Notes under the pieces: model-generated
What the model was told of the DNA's origin: nothing
The model's input: the letters and a program-made list of their open reading frames with translations, nothing else
Databases searched by the model: none
NCBI GenBank assembly: GCA_965199005.1
Contig: CBDAQK010000001.1
Span: forward strand, 2,604,001-2,668,000
Source: LMUY01 sp965199005
Lineage (GTDB): Bacteria > Pseudomonadota > Alphaproteobacteria > Acetobacterales > Acetobacteraceae
DNA: 64,000 nt
Direction: 5' to 3'
Translations under genes and position numbers: made by a program
Shown here: positions 1-9,190 of the stretch, one piece after another
How positions within the stretch are numbered: position 1 is the stretch's first letter
How the letters are laid out: every line of letters begins with the position of its first letter

Positions 1-83
1 CTCCCTGGATCTGGGCGCCGTGCTTCAGACGTTTCAGCCACCCGGCCGACGGGACCGCACTCCCGTCACTCCTGGAGACCACA

Positions 84-1643
84 ATGCACGATTTCATCGA
101 GCTGTACGCGGGCATCGGACACCCGCGCGTTGCGTTCCGCGGCCGCCTGAACTGTGTTTACGCGTCGGATTTCTCCGAGGCGAAGGCTGCGGTCTACCGC
201 GATAACTTTGGCGGCGACGAGCTCGTCGTCAAAGATATCCGCGACATCGCGGAAGGTGAACTGCCCCGGAGCTATATGTGGTGGCTCAGCTCCCCTTGTA
301 CGGACTTCACCTCCGCCGGCTTGGGCAAGGGAATGGAAGGTCCGCAGGGAGCGTTGATTTTCCAGACGACCCGGCTTCTGCACGCGGCGCTGCGGCAGGG
401 CACCGCGCCCTCGGTTGTCGTGATGGAAAATGTCGAGCGCCTTGTGACGATCTCTTCCGGAGCCGTTTTTACGGCGCTCGTCACCGCGCTCGTTTCCGCC
501 GGCTACGTCGTCGGCGCGGTGATGATGGACGCCGCTGATTTCCTGCCGCAATCCCGGCCGCGTTTCTTCTTGGTTGCGGTGCGCCGAGGTGTCGCCATTC
601 CGGCGGCGTTGATCGCGGGCGGGCCGATCGCGCACTGGCACAGCGCGGCGCTCGTCCGCGCTGTGGGCGGCCTGCGCGCCTTGGAGAAAGAGAATTGGGT
701 CTGGTGGCGTCTGCCGGTGCCTCCGGCCCGCAAAATGAACCTTAGCGATATCGTTGAGCCTCTGGGGAGCCCGAACCTGGCGTGGCGTGATCCAGGGAAT
801 GTCGAGTATCTGCTCGGCCTGCTGGGTGCCCGCGACAAGGTGCGCCTCGAACGGGCCCAGGCTAGCGGCAAAGAAGTTTACGGCACCGTCGCCAACAAGC
901 CCGGCAAGAACGGAGAACGCTACCTGGCGCTGCGCACTGACGGCACGGCTGGCTGCCTGATGCGCAAGGTGGACATCCGTTATCAGCAGTTCTGCCGGAT
1001 TATGGGCAAGCATGTCGGAATTCGCCCGGCGACACGCCTCGAAATGGGCCGCTCCATGGGTTTGCCCGACAGCTTCAAATTGCCCGCAAGCGTCGCCGGA
1101 ACCGCCAAGGCATGCGGCGATGGCGTCGTCGTGCCCGTCATTGAATGGCTTCTGACACATTTGCTCGAGCCGTTGCTGGAAGCCGCAGACCTATCAACCA
1201 AGAAGGACACCAAAATGACCGAAGGCAAACCGCAAATCTTTGACCGCCCGCGCCGCAAGCGCAAAGCCGTAGGGCCGGTGTTGCCGGCACAGCCCGTGCC
1301 TGCGCGCGCCGGGGTGATCACGGTCAGCTTCGAGCCGGGTGAGTTGGACCGCATGGGCCGTTTCGCGGCGCAGACGGGTGTGTCGCTGCATGAATATGTC
1401 CTGCGCGGCATGGACCGTAACCTGGCTGAATTCGGCGCGCCGCCGGTCCGTCGCCAGACCCCGGCTCCCGCGGTGTCACGCTCAAAGACGGGCGGCGCTG
1501 GCAAGGTGCAGGAATCCGATATAGCGACGGGGGTTGTCTGGAACAGGCGGCGGAAGGCCGTACCGACTGCCCGAGGGTGCCTGCGTGACACAGGGTTCAA
1601 GGTGACGGCGCAGACATTGCCCAAGGTAAGAAAGACGTCCTGA
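84..1643 (+). CDS. C5-cytosine DNA methyltransferase with C-terminal RHH-like module (copy A)
   Basis: Predicted SAM-dependent DNA (cytosine-5) methyltransferase of 519 aa. Motif I is ELYAGIGH (residues 6-13). Motif IV carries the catalytic Cys72 in SSPCTDF, where most family members have PCQ. Motif VI is MENV (114-117), motif VIII QSRPRF (156-161), motif IX about 318-330 and motif X GDGVVVPV near 350. The roughly 150 residues between VIII and IX would be the target-recognition domain. Residues about 410-450 (ITVSFEPGELDRM, then a two-helix stretch) read like a ribbon-helix-helix DNA-binding fold and recur in copies B and C. The start has CTGGAG seven bases upstream. No restriction endonuclease is adjacent, so an orphan or phage/plasmid-type methylase is likely. 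The RHH role is inferred. Confidence 0.88.
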   Translation: MHDFIELYAGIGHPRVAFRGRLNCVYASDFSEAKAAVYRDNFGGDELVVKDIRDIAEGELPRSYMWWLSSPCTDFTSAGLGKGMEGPQGALIFQTTRLLHAALRQGTAPSVVVMENVERLVTISSGAVFTALVTALVSAGYVVGAVMMDAADFLPQSRPRFFLVAVRRGVAIPAALIAGGPIAHWHSAALVRAVGGLRALEKENWVWWRLPVPPARKMNLSDIVEPLGSPNLAWRDPGNVEYLLGLLGARDKVRLERAQASGKEVYGTVANKPGKNGERYLALRTDGTAGCLMRKVDIRYQQFCRIMGKHVGIRPATRLEMGRSMGLPDSFKLPASVAGTAKACGDGVVVPVIEWLLTHLLEPLLEAADLSTKKDTKMTEGKPQIFDRPRRKRKAVGPVLPAQPVPARAGVITVSFEPGELDRMGRFAAQTGVSLHEYVLRGMDRNLAEFGAPPVRRQTPAPAVSRSKTGGAGKVQESDIATGVVWNRRRKAVPTARGCLRDTGFKVTAQTLPKVRKTS

Positions 1644-2228
1644 ACGCTCCCGACACTCAGGCAGAGGGCAGTTTTCAGCAGAGCTCCGGCACCTTGTTGG
1701 GGTTGGCGCAACTAATGTGTTCGGCTGCTTGAGGGAGAGCAAGAGGATCGGCGTCGGAGCGCTGGACGTGCACGGCGCGTCTGCGGGCACGTCGGTCGCC
1801 ACAGTCAAGGTGGCGGCCGCGGCGGCCCAGACCGAGGCCGCGAACGCCGCGGTAGGCTTTCGGCAGCACGCGTTTTGGCGTGACGTTCCTTTTCGGGAGG
1901 AACGGCATGCCCCGGCGGAGCCGTTTGCACCGGGTTAGCCATGCGCTCGCGCCAAAAGCCGGGCCGTGCGGAGGCGTGCGTCTCAGGCCCGACACCGTGG
2001 GTTTATCGCAAAGAGTGGATGTGCGGGCGGAGACGTTCCGAACGCTTCAGTTGCCTCCGCGGGCGTGGTGCGCAAGATGTGGGTAAGTCGCTCGCCGTAG
2101 CGACCGCCGAGAGTCAGGATTGGGCAGGCGACCGAGACTGTCCAGGTAGGAGCGAGAAGGGAACAGCAACTCTGACCTGAGACGGCGCTGCGATTCGACA
2201 CCGGCGTCGGTCTGTGAGCCCACGATTT
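1644..2228. other. gene-free stretch after methyltransferase A
   Basis: Short reading frames exist on both strands but none has a convincing start, length or recognisable product. I see no RNA gene or clear terminator here. Confidence 0.5.
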
Positions 2229-2612
2229 CTAGTCGGTGAGGATCGCCTCGGCCTCGGCGATCGCGGTCGCGACGCTATCGCGCCACGCCGCGCTATCGGG
2301 TGCCTGGGCGAAGGGTGCCTGGGGCAGGACCTTGAGCAGCCCGAGCAGCACGTGGAACTGGTCGGCCTTGCGCTGGAGCAGTTCGTCAAACTGTGGCGGA
2401 ACGGGCAGCGAGCTATCCCAATCGATGGGATCGCATTCCATCCACGCGCCGGTGACGTAGGTGTCGCCGCAGGCCCCCTCGTCGCCCTGCCCGCAGTCCC
2501 AGTCTTTGTCGGCGATAGCGAGGGCGCAGGCCGCTTCAAGCGATTCAGCCTGGTAACTGTGCTGGCGGTACCACGGCAGGCGGTAAGCGGTTTCGATAAC
2601 GAAATGCAACAC
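2229..2612 (-). CDS. conserved hypothetical protein, 127 aa
   Basis: The frame stays open upstream, but the best start is the GTG at 2612, which has AGGAG seven bases upstream and gives an N-terminus of the form VLHFVIETAYRLP. The protein is acidic, with a Cys/Gly-rich middle (CGQGDEGACGD) and Trp/Asp-rich patches, then a helical C-terminus (AIAEAEAILTD). From memory, similar small proteins occur on alphaproteobacterial plasmids and islands, without assigned function. No signal peptide or membrane segment is visible. It is convergent with methyltransferase A. Confidence 0.65.
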   Translation of the reverse strand: MLHFVIETAYRLPWYRQHSYQAESLEAACALAIADKDWDCGQGDEGACGDTYVTGAWMECDPIDWDSSLPVPPQFDELLQRKADQFHVLLGLLKVLPQAPFAQAPDSAAWRDSVATAIAEAEAILTD

Positions 2613-2799
2613 AACGCTCTCCTGTATGCCGGGAGGGGCACCAACGCTCCAGGATGATTGTGAGTGGCGCCCGAAGGCAAGCAAAAACGGAGGAGAGTTC
2701 GGACATTGGAAAGTCCACCGATTTGGCTTGCCGTGTCTTGGACACCGGCTACCCTCAATGTTCCGCTATGCCTTCGCATGGCCCAGGGGGTGAAGGGGG

Positions 2800-3516
2800 A
2801 TGTCCGAGATCGCAGTGCCGCCGCCGCCGATGATCTGCGACGTCAGACGCAGTCTCGCGATCAGCTCTACTGGAGACGCGCATGCGCTGGCAGGCGCCCT
2901 GATCGGGGCCGCCGTCGGGAGTTGGCGATGCCCTCCCTCATTCGGGAAGGCTTGGGCGGCCGATCCGGGCGTGCCGCAAATTCTACTTTTCCAGCGCGAG
3001 CCTTGGGGCCGTTTGGAGAAGATCGCGCTGTGCATGGACCGCGACTCGACCGGCTATCGCCTCACATCGCTTGTCGACGGCCACTGCAAGCTCGGCAGGG
3101 CACCTTGGAACGGTGTTGTCGGCGACTTCGTGAACACGGTCGTCGCCCCGGCCATGCGGCTGTCGGCGGACTTCTCATGGAAGGTTGGAGCGTACGAGCG
3201 GGGCCCGGATAGCTGGTTCACCAAAACCGCCGCGCGGCATCTCCGCCGCGCCTTGGCCGCAGGCATGACGCCGGGATTGGGTTGGTCGGCACCCGCGGCC
3301 AGACTCTGGCTGAGGTTTCTGATCACCGTCCACGAGAACGGCGAAGATCTGGAGTTCAGTGAGATCGGTCTCTGGCTGGCCGAGTTGGACGGCTGGAGCA
3401 TGCAGGATGCCGTGAGACTCTTTGAAGTGTCGAAGGGGGCCCTCGCCGCTCTTTTCGATTACCGTAAGTCTCTTGGGGACATCGCGATCCCACGGACGAG
3501 GGCGAATGTAAACTGA
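2800..3516 (+). CDS. hypothetical protein, 238 aa
   Basis: A soluble protein with no motif I recognise. The start at 2800 has an AAGGGG ribosome-binding site. The middle is rich in aromatic residues (SWKVGAYERGPDSWF) and the C-terminal half is predicted helical. It lies 27 bp upstream of the 81-aa gene at 3544 and could be co-transcribed with it. Third codon positions are strongly GC-biased, which supports it being real. It could be an island-encoded accessory factor of the neighbouring methyltransferases; this rests on position only. Confidence 0.6.
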   Translation: MSEIAVPPPPMICDVRRSLAISSTGDAHALAGALIGAAVGSWRCPPSFGKAWAADPGVPQILLFQREPWGRLEKIALCMDRDSTGYRLTSLVDGHCKLGRAPWNGVVGDFVNTVVAPAMRLSADFSWKVGAYERGPDSWFTKTAARHLRRALAAGMTPGLGWSAPAARLWLRFLITVHENGEDLEFSEIGLWLAELDGWSMQDAVRLFEVSKGALAALFDYRKSLGDIAIPRTRANVN

Positions 3517-3543
3517 TGCCGCTGGAAGCCGGGATCGTCTGAC

Positions 3544-3789
3544 GTGCCCTGGGTGGCGAACACAACTTCTGCGCAAACAGTTCCGCCGGACAGCGGCTGG
3601 GGCGGGCTCGACGGCGAAGGCGGGGAGGACGCCCGCCGCGAGCGCATCATGGAATCGGTCAGGTCGCTTGTCCGGCTTGCGGCCGAACAAGCGGGCATCG
3701 CGCTTTCCGATACGCTGAATGACCTAACGCGCTGCGATCGCCGTCGTCTGACGCAGGCGGTGTTCAAGCTGGCAAGCGCAGCCAAATAG
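3544..3789 (+). CDS. hypothetical small protein, 81 aa
   Basis: GTG start at 3544, 27 bp after the 238-aa gene. Residues 1-30 are Gly/Asp-rich and probably disordered. Residues 30-80 are predicted helical (SVRSLVRLAAEQAGIAL) and end in a basic-hydrophobic tail. It has no family match I recognise. It converges on methyltransferase B, whose stop lies 40 bp downstream. Confidence 0.5.
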   Translation: MPWVANTTSAQTVPPDSGWGGLDGEGGEDARRERIMESVRSLVRLAAEQAGIALSDTLNDLTRCDRRRLTQAVFKLASAAK

Positions 3790-3828
3790 TTTTCCGGCGT
3801 CTTGGCCGGCCGCGTCCTTGATGGACAA

Positions 3829-5430
3829 TTATGCCCCCCTCGCGCCATCGCCACATCGGGCGGTGCCGCATCCTGCCGCGAACGCGTTGGCGGCAGGGCT
3901 ACCGCGGAGTCCAACAGGTGCCGGTGAAATCCATGATGATCTAAGGCCATCACGGCCACGCCCGCTCGTCGTTCGCACTGGGCGTGCCCTGCTAAGCCAG
4001 AATGCCGTCAGCACTATGTCGCCTTCGACGGCGGCTGCCGCGGCACGACCGCGAAGCCGCGGCAGCGGGCGTCGCACGGGAGGTTGGCCGCGATGCATGT
4101 AAAGGGCGTCCAGTCCGCGCAGAAAAATCTCCTGCATCGGCACTCCGCACTCGAGCGCCATGTTGGATAGTCGGACGCGTTCCTCGGGCAAGAGGTAGAC
4201 CGTGTTTCCGTAGGTCGTTTGCTTAACGCCGCGGGTACCTTCGCCTGTGACAGCCGGCAGGTCCTTGCGGACCCGCTGCGGCGGCGCACGCATCAGGGGC
4301 TGCGCGACAGGTTCAGCCTGGGCCCGGGCTGCCTCCGCAAGCGGTTCCAGCAGATGTTGCGCGATCCAGCGGACCACCGGCACGACGACGCCATCGCCGG
4401 TCAGCTGCGCCGTCTTCGACACTGACTGCGGAAGCCGGTAATTGGCGGGAAGACCCATAAGACGTGCCAGTTCGAGCCGCGTCATAGGCCGAATGCGGAC
4501 ATCATCGCCGTCAATCCGGCAGAGCTGCTGGTAGCGCAAATCCACTTTCTTCATCAGGCAGCCTGACAATCCGTCGAGGCGGAAAACCAGCGAGCGCCGA
4601 CCGTTCGTGGCCTTGGTGCCTGGTTTGTTGACAACAATTCCATAGATCACGCGGCCCGAGCGTTGCGCCGCCTTCAGGCGTTCGCGGTCGGCCGGTTTGC
4701 AGGTCGCAAGGAGCATGTCGACATTAGCCTTATCACGCCATTTTTCATTTGGTGACCCGAATGGCTCCACGATGTCCTCTAACGTGGAGGTGCGCACGGG
4801 GGGAAGCGGCAGCTTCCACCAGACAAGATTGCGCCGTACTACGGGAGCCATGCCGGCGACGGCTTTCTGAATGGCCCGGGTGTGCCAATGCTTCTCAGGA
4901 CGGCGCGACAGCAGCACTTTCGGAACGGGAACGCCCGTCTTCACAGCAACAATGAAAAGCCGCGGGCGCGACTGGGGCACGAAGAGCCGCGCATCAACGC
5001 TCAGCGGACCTACCTTGTATCCCATGGAGATCAACGCCGTCAGAACCGCCTCGAGATCCTTTCCGGTAAGCCCGGAGACGTTCTCCAAAACGATAGTGTC
5101 GGGCGCTTTGCCGAGACGCGCGCAGTCCTGCATCAGAGCGAGAAAAACGAACACAAGCAGACCCCGGGTCCCTTCGCCGAAGCCAGGCTGAGGGCCGGCG
5201 GTTGTGTGGTCCTGGCACGGGAAGGACGCATGGGCGACATCGGAGTGGGTCAGTTCCGCAGCGGTGACGGTGCGGATGTCCTTCGTCGTCAGCTTTCCGC
5301 CGTCGAAATTCATACGATACGTCTTGCCTTTCGCCGCATCGATGTCGTTGGCGTAGGAGCAGGTCCATGCGTCGCCAAAACCCAGGCGCACGAAGCCGCC
5401 GCCGGCAAAGAACTCATTGAACGTGAACAT
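3829..5430 (-). CDS. C5-cytosine DNA methyltransferase with C-terminal RHH-like module (copy B)
   Basis: 533-aa paralogue of the gene at 84-1643. The frame opens at 5481, but ATG 5430 is preferred: it has GGGGGA seven bases upstream and gives an N-terminus (MFTFNEFFAGGG) that aligns with copy A. Motif I is EFFAGGGF, and motif IV is the canonical FPCQ with catalytic Cys72. Motif VI is LENV, motif VIII QSRPRLF, motif IX MTRLELARLMGLP and motif X GDGVVVPV. Residues about 430-475 (GNTVYLLPEERVRL, then GVPMQEIFLRGLD) form the same RHH-like module as copies A and C, followed by a basic tail. It uses the strand opposite to copy A. Confidence 0.88.
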   Translation of the reverse strand: MFTFNEFFAGGGFVRLGFGDAWTCSYANDIDAAKGKTYRMNFDGGKLTTKDIRTVTAAELTHSDVAHASFPCQDHTTAGPQPGFGEGTRGLLVFVFLALMQDCARLGKAPDTIVLENVSGLTGKDLEAVLTALISMGYKVGPLSVDARLFVPQSRPRLFIVAVKTGVPVPKVLLSRRPEKHWHTRAIQKAVAGMAPVVRRNLVWWKLPLPPVRTSTLEDIVEPFGSPNEKWRDKANVDMLLATCKPADRERLKAAQRSGRVIYGIVVNKPGTKATNGRRSLVFRLDGLSGCLMKKVDLRYQQLCRIDGDDVRIRPMTRLELARLMGLPANYRLPQSVSKTAQLTGDGVVVPVVRWIAQHLLEPLAEAARAQAEPVAQPLMRAPPQRVRKDLPAVTGEGTRGVKQTTYGNTVYLLPEERVRLSNMALECGVPMQEIFLRGLDALYMHRGQPPVRRPLPRLRGRAAAAAVEGDIVLTAFWLSRARPVRTTSGRGRDGLRSSWISPAPVGLRGSPAANAFAAGCGTARCGDGARGA

Positions 5431-6202
5431 GCGCGTCCCCCGGATCGCAGGCATGACGACGATCCCCATGGATCGCGCCATTTGTATAGGCTCGACTTGG
5501 ACAAGCTGCGCAGGCGTCCGAACGAAACGCCCGCGAAAGCTGGCCTTATGAGTCGGCTATTCCTGACAGGGAGAACTTGGGGGAAAACGCGGCAACCGAG
5601 ACTGCGGCCACCTTCGGGGAAAGCGCGGGCTCAACATTACGCATGGCGATCGCACCTCCGGCGGGTACCGTAACACAGTTTCATCCATTTGCCTAAAACG
5701 AACTCGCAAGCCGGGTCAGTGAGCATCGTAAGACGATGCCGGGTGGCCGTATCTGTCGGCGAGCTGTTCCAGTGGACGGCGGTCCTCCAGGGCCCGGGCG
5801 GGACCATGCGAAGGCCGGCAAATTTGGGTTTGCAGTTCTGGTCGGATGGGATCTAGCTTCGCAGATAGGCTGGAATTTCCTGGCGGGAGTGGTGGCGTGG
5901 GCTGGCTGGCGGACTTCATAGGCACCGGGATACGTTGGGGCGGCCTCTCGCCGTCCGACGCCGACGCCTTTGTTTCGACCGTCGAAAGGTTCCCCAATGT
6001 CACTGCGAAGACTCCATCGGCTTCCGATCCACACTAGCCACCCTCGGACTAAGCCCACCCAGCTCCGGCCGCTGCGCCAATTTGGACAAGCTTTTACAAC
6101 CGATCTGTCTATTGCAGCCTTCTGTTCGGGAATAGCTTCCACAGCAATGCTCTTCGAGCTGAGGCATGCGCTGGATAAAGGCGGCTTCGGTGGACGCGGT
6201 CC
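5431..6202. other. gene-free stretch upstream of methyltransferase B
   Basis: About 770 bp holding the promoter side of methyltransferase B. Long minus-strand frames cross it, but their composition looks non-coding and nothing is recognisable. Confidence 0.45.
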
Positions 6203-6472
6203 ATGAGCGTGGAACCATCCCAGTCCGACGTGGCGGACGGAACGGGCGCGGGCTACATCGGCGACGGAGATTGCTTGGCCGAAGGAACACGGATTGGCAG
6301 GTTTGTGGTGTTGCGCGACCTCGATGGCAGAACGCATGCCGTTGCGGCCGGCGCTGTGTCGGCGCTTTGCGAGACCGACGATGGGGCGCTGCTCATGCTT
6401 CCGGGTGGCAAGATGATCCATGTCCCCCGACCGATGGAAGTGATCCTCGCGTGGCTTGACGGCCGTGGATGA
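6203..6472 (+). CDS. hypothetical small protein, 89 aa
   Basis: ATG start at 6203. The sequence alternates beta-type hydrophobic stretches (RIGRFVVLRDLDGRTHAV, then GALLMLPGGKMIHV) and looks like a compact beta-barrel or SH3-like fold; I cannot name the family. No membrane segment is visible. It stands alone between methyltransferase B and the decayed copy C. Confidence 0.55.
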   Translation: MSVEPSQSDVADGTGAGYIGDGDCLAEGTRIGRFVVLRDLDGRTHAVAAGAVSALCETDDGALLMLPGGKMIHVPRPMEVILAWLDGRG

Positions 6473-6699
6473 GGGGTGGGCGGCACGGTCAGCGTTATTG
6501 CCGGCGTCATGGGACGCCGGCAAGCCGAGTGGGCTGGCTAATGCTTGGAGGTGCTCGGCTGGCATGGCTTTTTGGTCGCTCATACCGTCCCGGGACGGTT
6601 ACCCTCACATCCTGGAATGATGCTCAAAGCGAGTGACATGGAAGCGCTCTGATTTGGAGTATCTTTTGAACCATATTCGCGCGGGACTCGGACCCTTCC

Positions 6700-7780
6700 G
6701 CAGTCTGCACAAGTGCCGCCGCACCGCCGCTCGTGGTGCTCGAGAACGTCACGGGGCTCATTTCGGTCGACGGCGGCCGGGACTTCGCTGCGGTGGCCAT
6801 GGCCCTGGCGTCGGCCGTCAACCGCTTGGGGGCGCTCCGGATGGACGCCGCCGATTTCCTGCCGCAGTCGCGCCCGCGCCTGTTCATCGTCGGCGTCCGC
6901 GACGGTGTTCCTCTGCCAAAGGCTATTTTCCAGGGCCCACCGACCCGGCACGCACTCCAAGTCGATCGTGCGGGCCGCAGCGGCCCTGCCGCCGGCGGTC
7001 AAGCGCCGCAGGGTGTGGTGGCGCATGCCCGAGTCGCCGCGGCGTTCCCCGAATCTGGACGGGATACTGGAGCCGTTCGGAGGTCCCGGCCAGCACTGGT
7101 GCCCCGACGGCAATGTCGCCGGGCTGCTGGCCAGTATCGCAGCTAACGCACATGCCCGTCTCCAAGCCGCACAGGACACAGGCCGCCAGATGCACGCCAC
7201 TGTAATCAACAAGCCGCGGGGGGACGGTGGGCCTGGCCGTGCCCTGACGCTGCGGACGGACGGGATTGCCGGATGCCTGATGGGGAAGGCCGATTTGCGC
7301 TACCAGCAGGTCTGCCGGGTCCACGGTGCCGGGACGGGCATCCGGCCACTCACCAGAGGCGAGCTGGGCCGCCTGATGGGGCTTCCGCCCGACTATTTGC
7401 TACCCTTCAGCGTGGCGGCGACGGCGAAGTTGACCGGGAACGGCGTGGCGTTTCCCTTGGTGCGGTGGCTGGCGGCCCGTCTGCTGCAGCCGCTGACAAC
7501 AGGGGCGGCCGCGCCGCATGCCGACACCACCTTCCGGGTCCGCCCGCGGCGCGCGAGGAAGGCCCTCGACGGTCAGGATGTCCCTGGTCTGCTGAAGCAG
7601 CGGACGGTTGGCACGACGGTTTACTTCCTGCCGAGCAGTCGGCGCGGGTGCATGGGCTGGCGGCTGACATGGGGGTCAGCATGCACGAGCTGCTGAACCG
7701 GGGCTGGACAGGCTGTTCCTGGAGCGCGGCAAGCCGCCTGTCGTGCGGTCCCGACCCGGCACCGAGCCGGGGCAGCCAAT
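6700..7780 (+). pseudogene. decayed C5-cytosine methyltransferase with RHH-like module (copy C)
   Basis: Third paralogue, lacking motifs I to IV. Recognisable sequence begins at LVVLENVTGL (motif VI, about 6733) and runs through QSRPRLF (motif VIII). It then changes frame near 6960 and continues (VKRRRVWWRMPE, motif IX GELGRLMGLP, motif X GNGVAFPLV). It shifts again near 7630 and near 7700 within the RHH-like module (TVYFLPAEQSA, DMGVSMHELLNRG, LERGKPPVV). With a missing N-terminus and at least three frame changes it cannot make an active enzyme. It shows that the MTase-RHH architecture was present in three tandem copies. Confidence 0.85.
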
Positions 7781-7822
7781 CCAGCATAATTCTTCAGGTC
7801 TGCGCGCCAATCCAGCTTCGTA

Positions 7823-8338
7823 TCAGGTGACCTGCGGACGGCAGCCCATCGTCGCGATAAAGCAGGTCTTCGGTCCCGAACGGCTGACGCTTAGCTGCCC
7901 GCCGTGGCCCTGTAGCAGGCCGATCACCAATCGCATGCCGAGGCCGCGGCTCCGTGACGGGTCGAAATCCGCCGGAAGATCCATTCCGTCATCCTCAACG
8001 GTCAGGATGACCCCGTCTCCCTCCCGGCGTAGACCGACGCGCACCTCTCCGGCACCATATTTCAGTGCGTTGGTGACCAGTTCCAGAGTGACCAAAGCCA
8101 GCTGGGGAGCATCCGACGCTGGCCAGACCAGCGGGTCTGCCTGGAGCACGATAGTGCGGCCGGATAGCGTGGACGCCATCGCGGCCTGCTCGTCGTCCAG
8201 CAAGGTGCCTAGATACTTCGAGAGGTCAACGTCGGCCGCGCCGCCGAATCGGTAGAGATGCTCGTGCATAGTCCCGAAAGTCCGGACGCGGCTGGCGCTC
8301 TCCCGAAGCTGTTGGGCGGCGTCCTCGCGAGCCGCCAT
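7823..8338 (-). pseudogene. truncated HisKA_2-type sensor histidine kinase (ATPase part)
   Basis: 171 aa matching the end of a HisKA_2 dimerisation helix (SASRVRTFGTMHEHLYRF) and a complete HATPase region: N box LVTNALKYG, G1 box VEDDGMDLP, G2 area SRGLGMRLVIGLL. The phospho-accepting histidine helix and any sensor domain are missing, because a TGA lies directly before the first ATG. No receiver gene is adjacent. It is best read as the 3' remnant of a kinase gene, though a stand-alone ATPase cannot be excluded. Confidence 0.7.
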
Positions 8339-8343
8339 TCAGC

Positions 8344-8646
8344 ATGAGGGAGCCTCCATGGGCCGGAGGGCAGTGGGGAGAGGCGGGCATGTTCGTCGAT
8401 GAGTCCGCGGAGCTTGTGCTGCGGGCCATTGCGGACGCGGAGGACGCGGGCTCGCCCGTCGTCCTGGAGACTGAGCGCAAGGCCGGCAGCCTGACTGGCC
8501 CGATCGAATGTGACACAGTGCAGAATGGCCTCAAGGATGCCGAACTTGAACTGGTGCCTCACCTGGCCCACGACCTGCTGGTCGGCGGGGCCCGCCTGAC
8601 TCTGATGCCGCCTCCACAGGATTGCCTGTCCGATGCAAAGCACTGA
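8344..8646 (+). CDS. hypothetical protein, about 85-100 aa
   Basis: Open from ATG 8344, with an alternative ATG at 8389 giving MFVDESAELVLRA. Third codon positions are GC-rich. The protein is acidic and amphipathic, with no known domain. Its 3' end overlaps the start of the STM3941-like gene at 8633, which suggests a shared transcript with the two genes downstream. It is divergent from the kinase remnant. Confidence 0.45.
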   Translation: MREPPWAGGQWGEAGMFVDESAELVLRAIADAEDAGSPVVLETERKAGSLTGPIECDTVQNGLKDAELELVPHLAHDLLVGGARLTLMPPPQDCLSDAKH

Positions 8647-9190
8647 ACCCGTGATGCCGCCCGTGTCAGACTTTGAGGGGGGCTGCGCCGTTCTGGATGA
8701 TGTTCGCGCGTCCGCCAAGCTGGCCGCGCTGAGCGGCGCGTTCTTTGTGGCCGGCGCCGTCATGTTGCCGACTCTGCTGCTCAACGGCATCGACTATTGG
8801 GCTGGTTTGTTGCTCGGCGTGATCTTCCTTTTGGTCGGCGGTGGCCTGCTGCTGCAGATCTTGGCGCGCTTCGCGCGCCGCCGCATCCCATTCCTGGTCA
8901 TCACCCAGGCCGGGCTGCGCTGCCAGGGCCTGGCCGACCCGCTCGTGCCCTGGTCGGCAATCGAGTATGCAAGGGTGTCTGACAATCCGATCGTCTGCAC
9001 CGACTTCTTCTTCAAACCCGATGCGGTGCTGCCCGTGCGGGATCGCAGCCGGGCGAACGTGCAGCTATCTCGCCGCCGCCGCCAGCTTTCCATCCGCGGT
9101 CCGGTCCCCCGCGGCATGACTTTGGAGGATTATGCGGACAAAATCAGCACAGCCATTGTATCGGGCAGTCAGGGCGGGGCGGTGCCGTGA
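8633..9190 (+). CDS. STM3941-like inner-membrane protein, 185 aa
   Basis: Two adjacent hydrophobic helices at about residues 28-52 (LSGAFFVAGAVMLPTLLL) and 57-78 (AGLLLGVIFLLVGGGLLL) are followed by a basic cytoplasmic linker. The beta-rich C-terminal domain begins IPFLVITQAGLRC and contains PWSAIEYARV, an arrangement typical of STM3941 family proteins, which resemble bacterial PH domains. The function of the family is not established. The stop overlaps the GTG start of the next gene by four bases, so translational coupling is likely. Confidence 0.7.
   Translation: MQSTEPVMPPVSDFEGGCAVLDDVRASAKLAALSGAFFVAGAVMLPTLLLNGIDYWAGLLLGVIFLLVGGGLLLQILARFARRRIPFLVITQAGLRCQGLADPLVPWSAIEYARVSDNPIVCTDFFFKPDAVLPVRDRSRANVQLSRRRRQLSIRGPVPRGMTLEDYADKISTAIVSGSQGGAVP

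Noticed and set aside
66..1160. Long minus-strand frame opposite methyltransferase A
   Set aside because: Shadow of a GC-rich coding region. It lacks domains, while the plus strand has all C5-MTase motifs.
5693..6583. Minus-strand 296-aa frame between methyltransferases B and C
   Set aside because: The composition is Arg/Pro/Ser-rich without conserved features, and it covers the better-supported small gene at 6203. I treat it as non-coding.
8209..8790. Minus-strand 193-aa frame upstream of the histidine kinase remnant
   Set aside because: It does not supply the missing His-box helix and its sequence is uninformative. The plus-strand frames have better codon bias.
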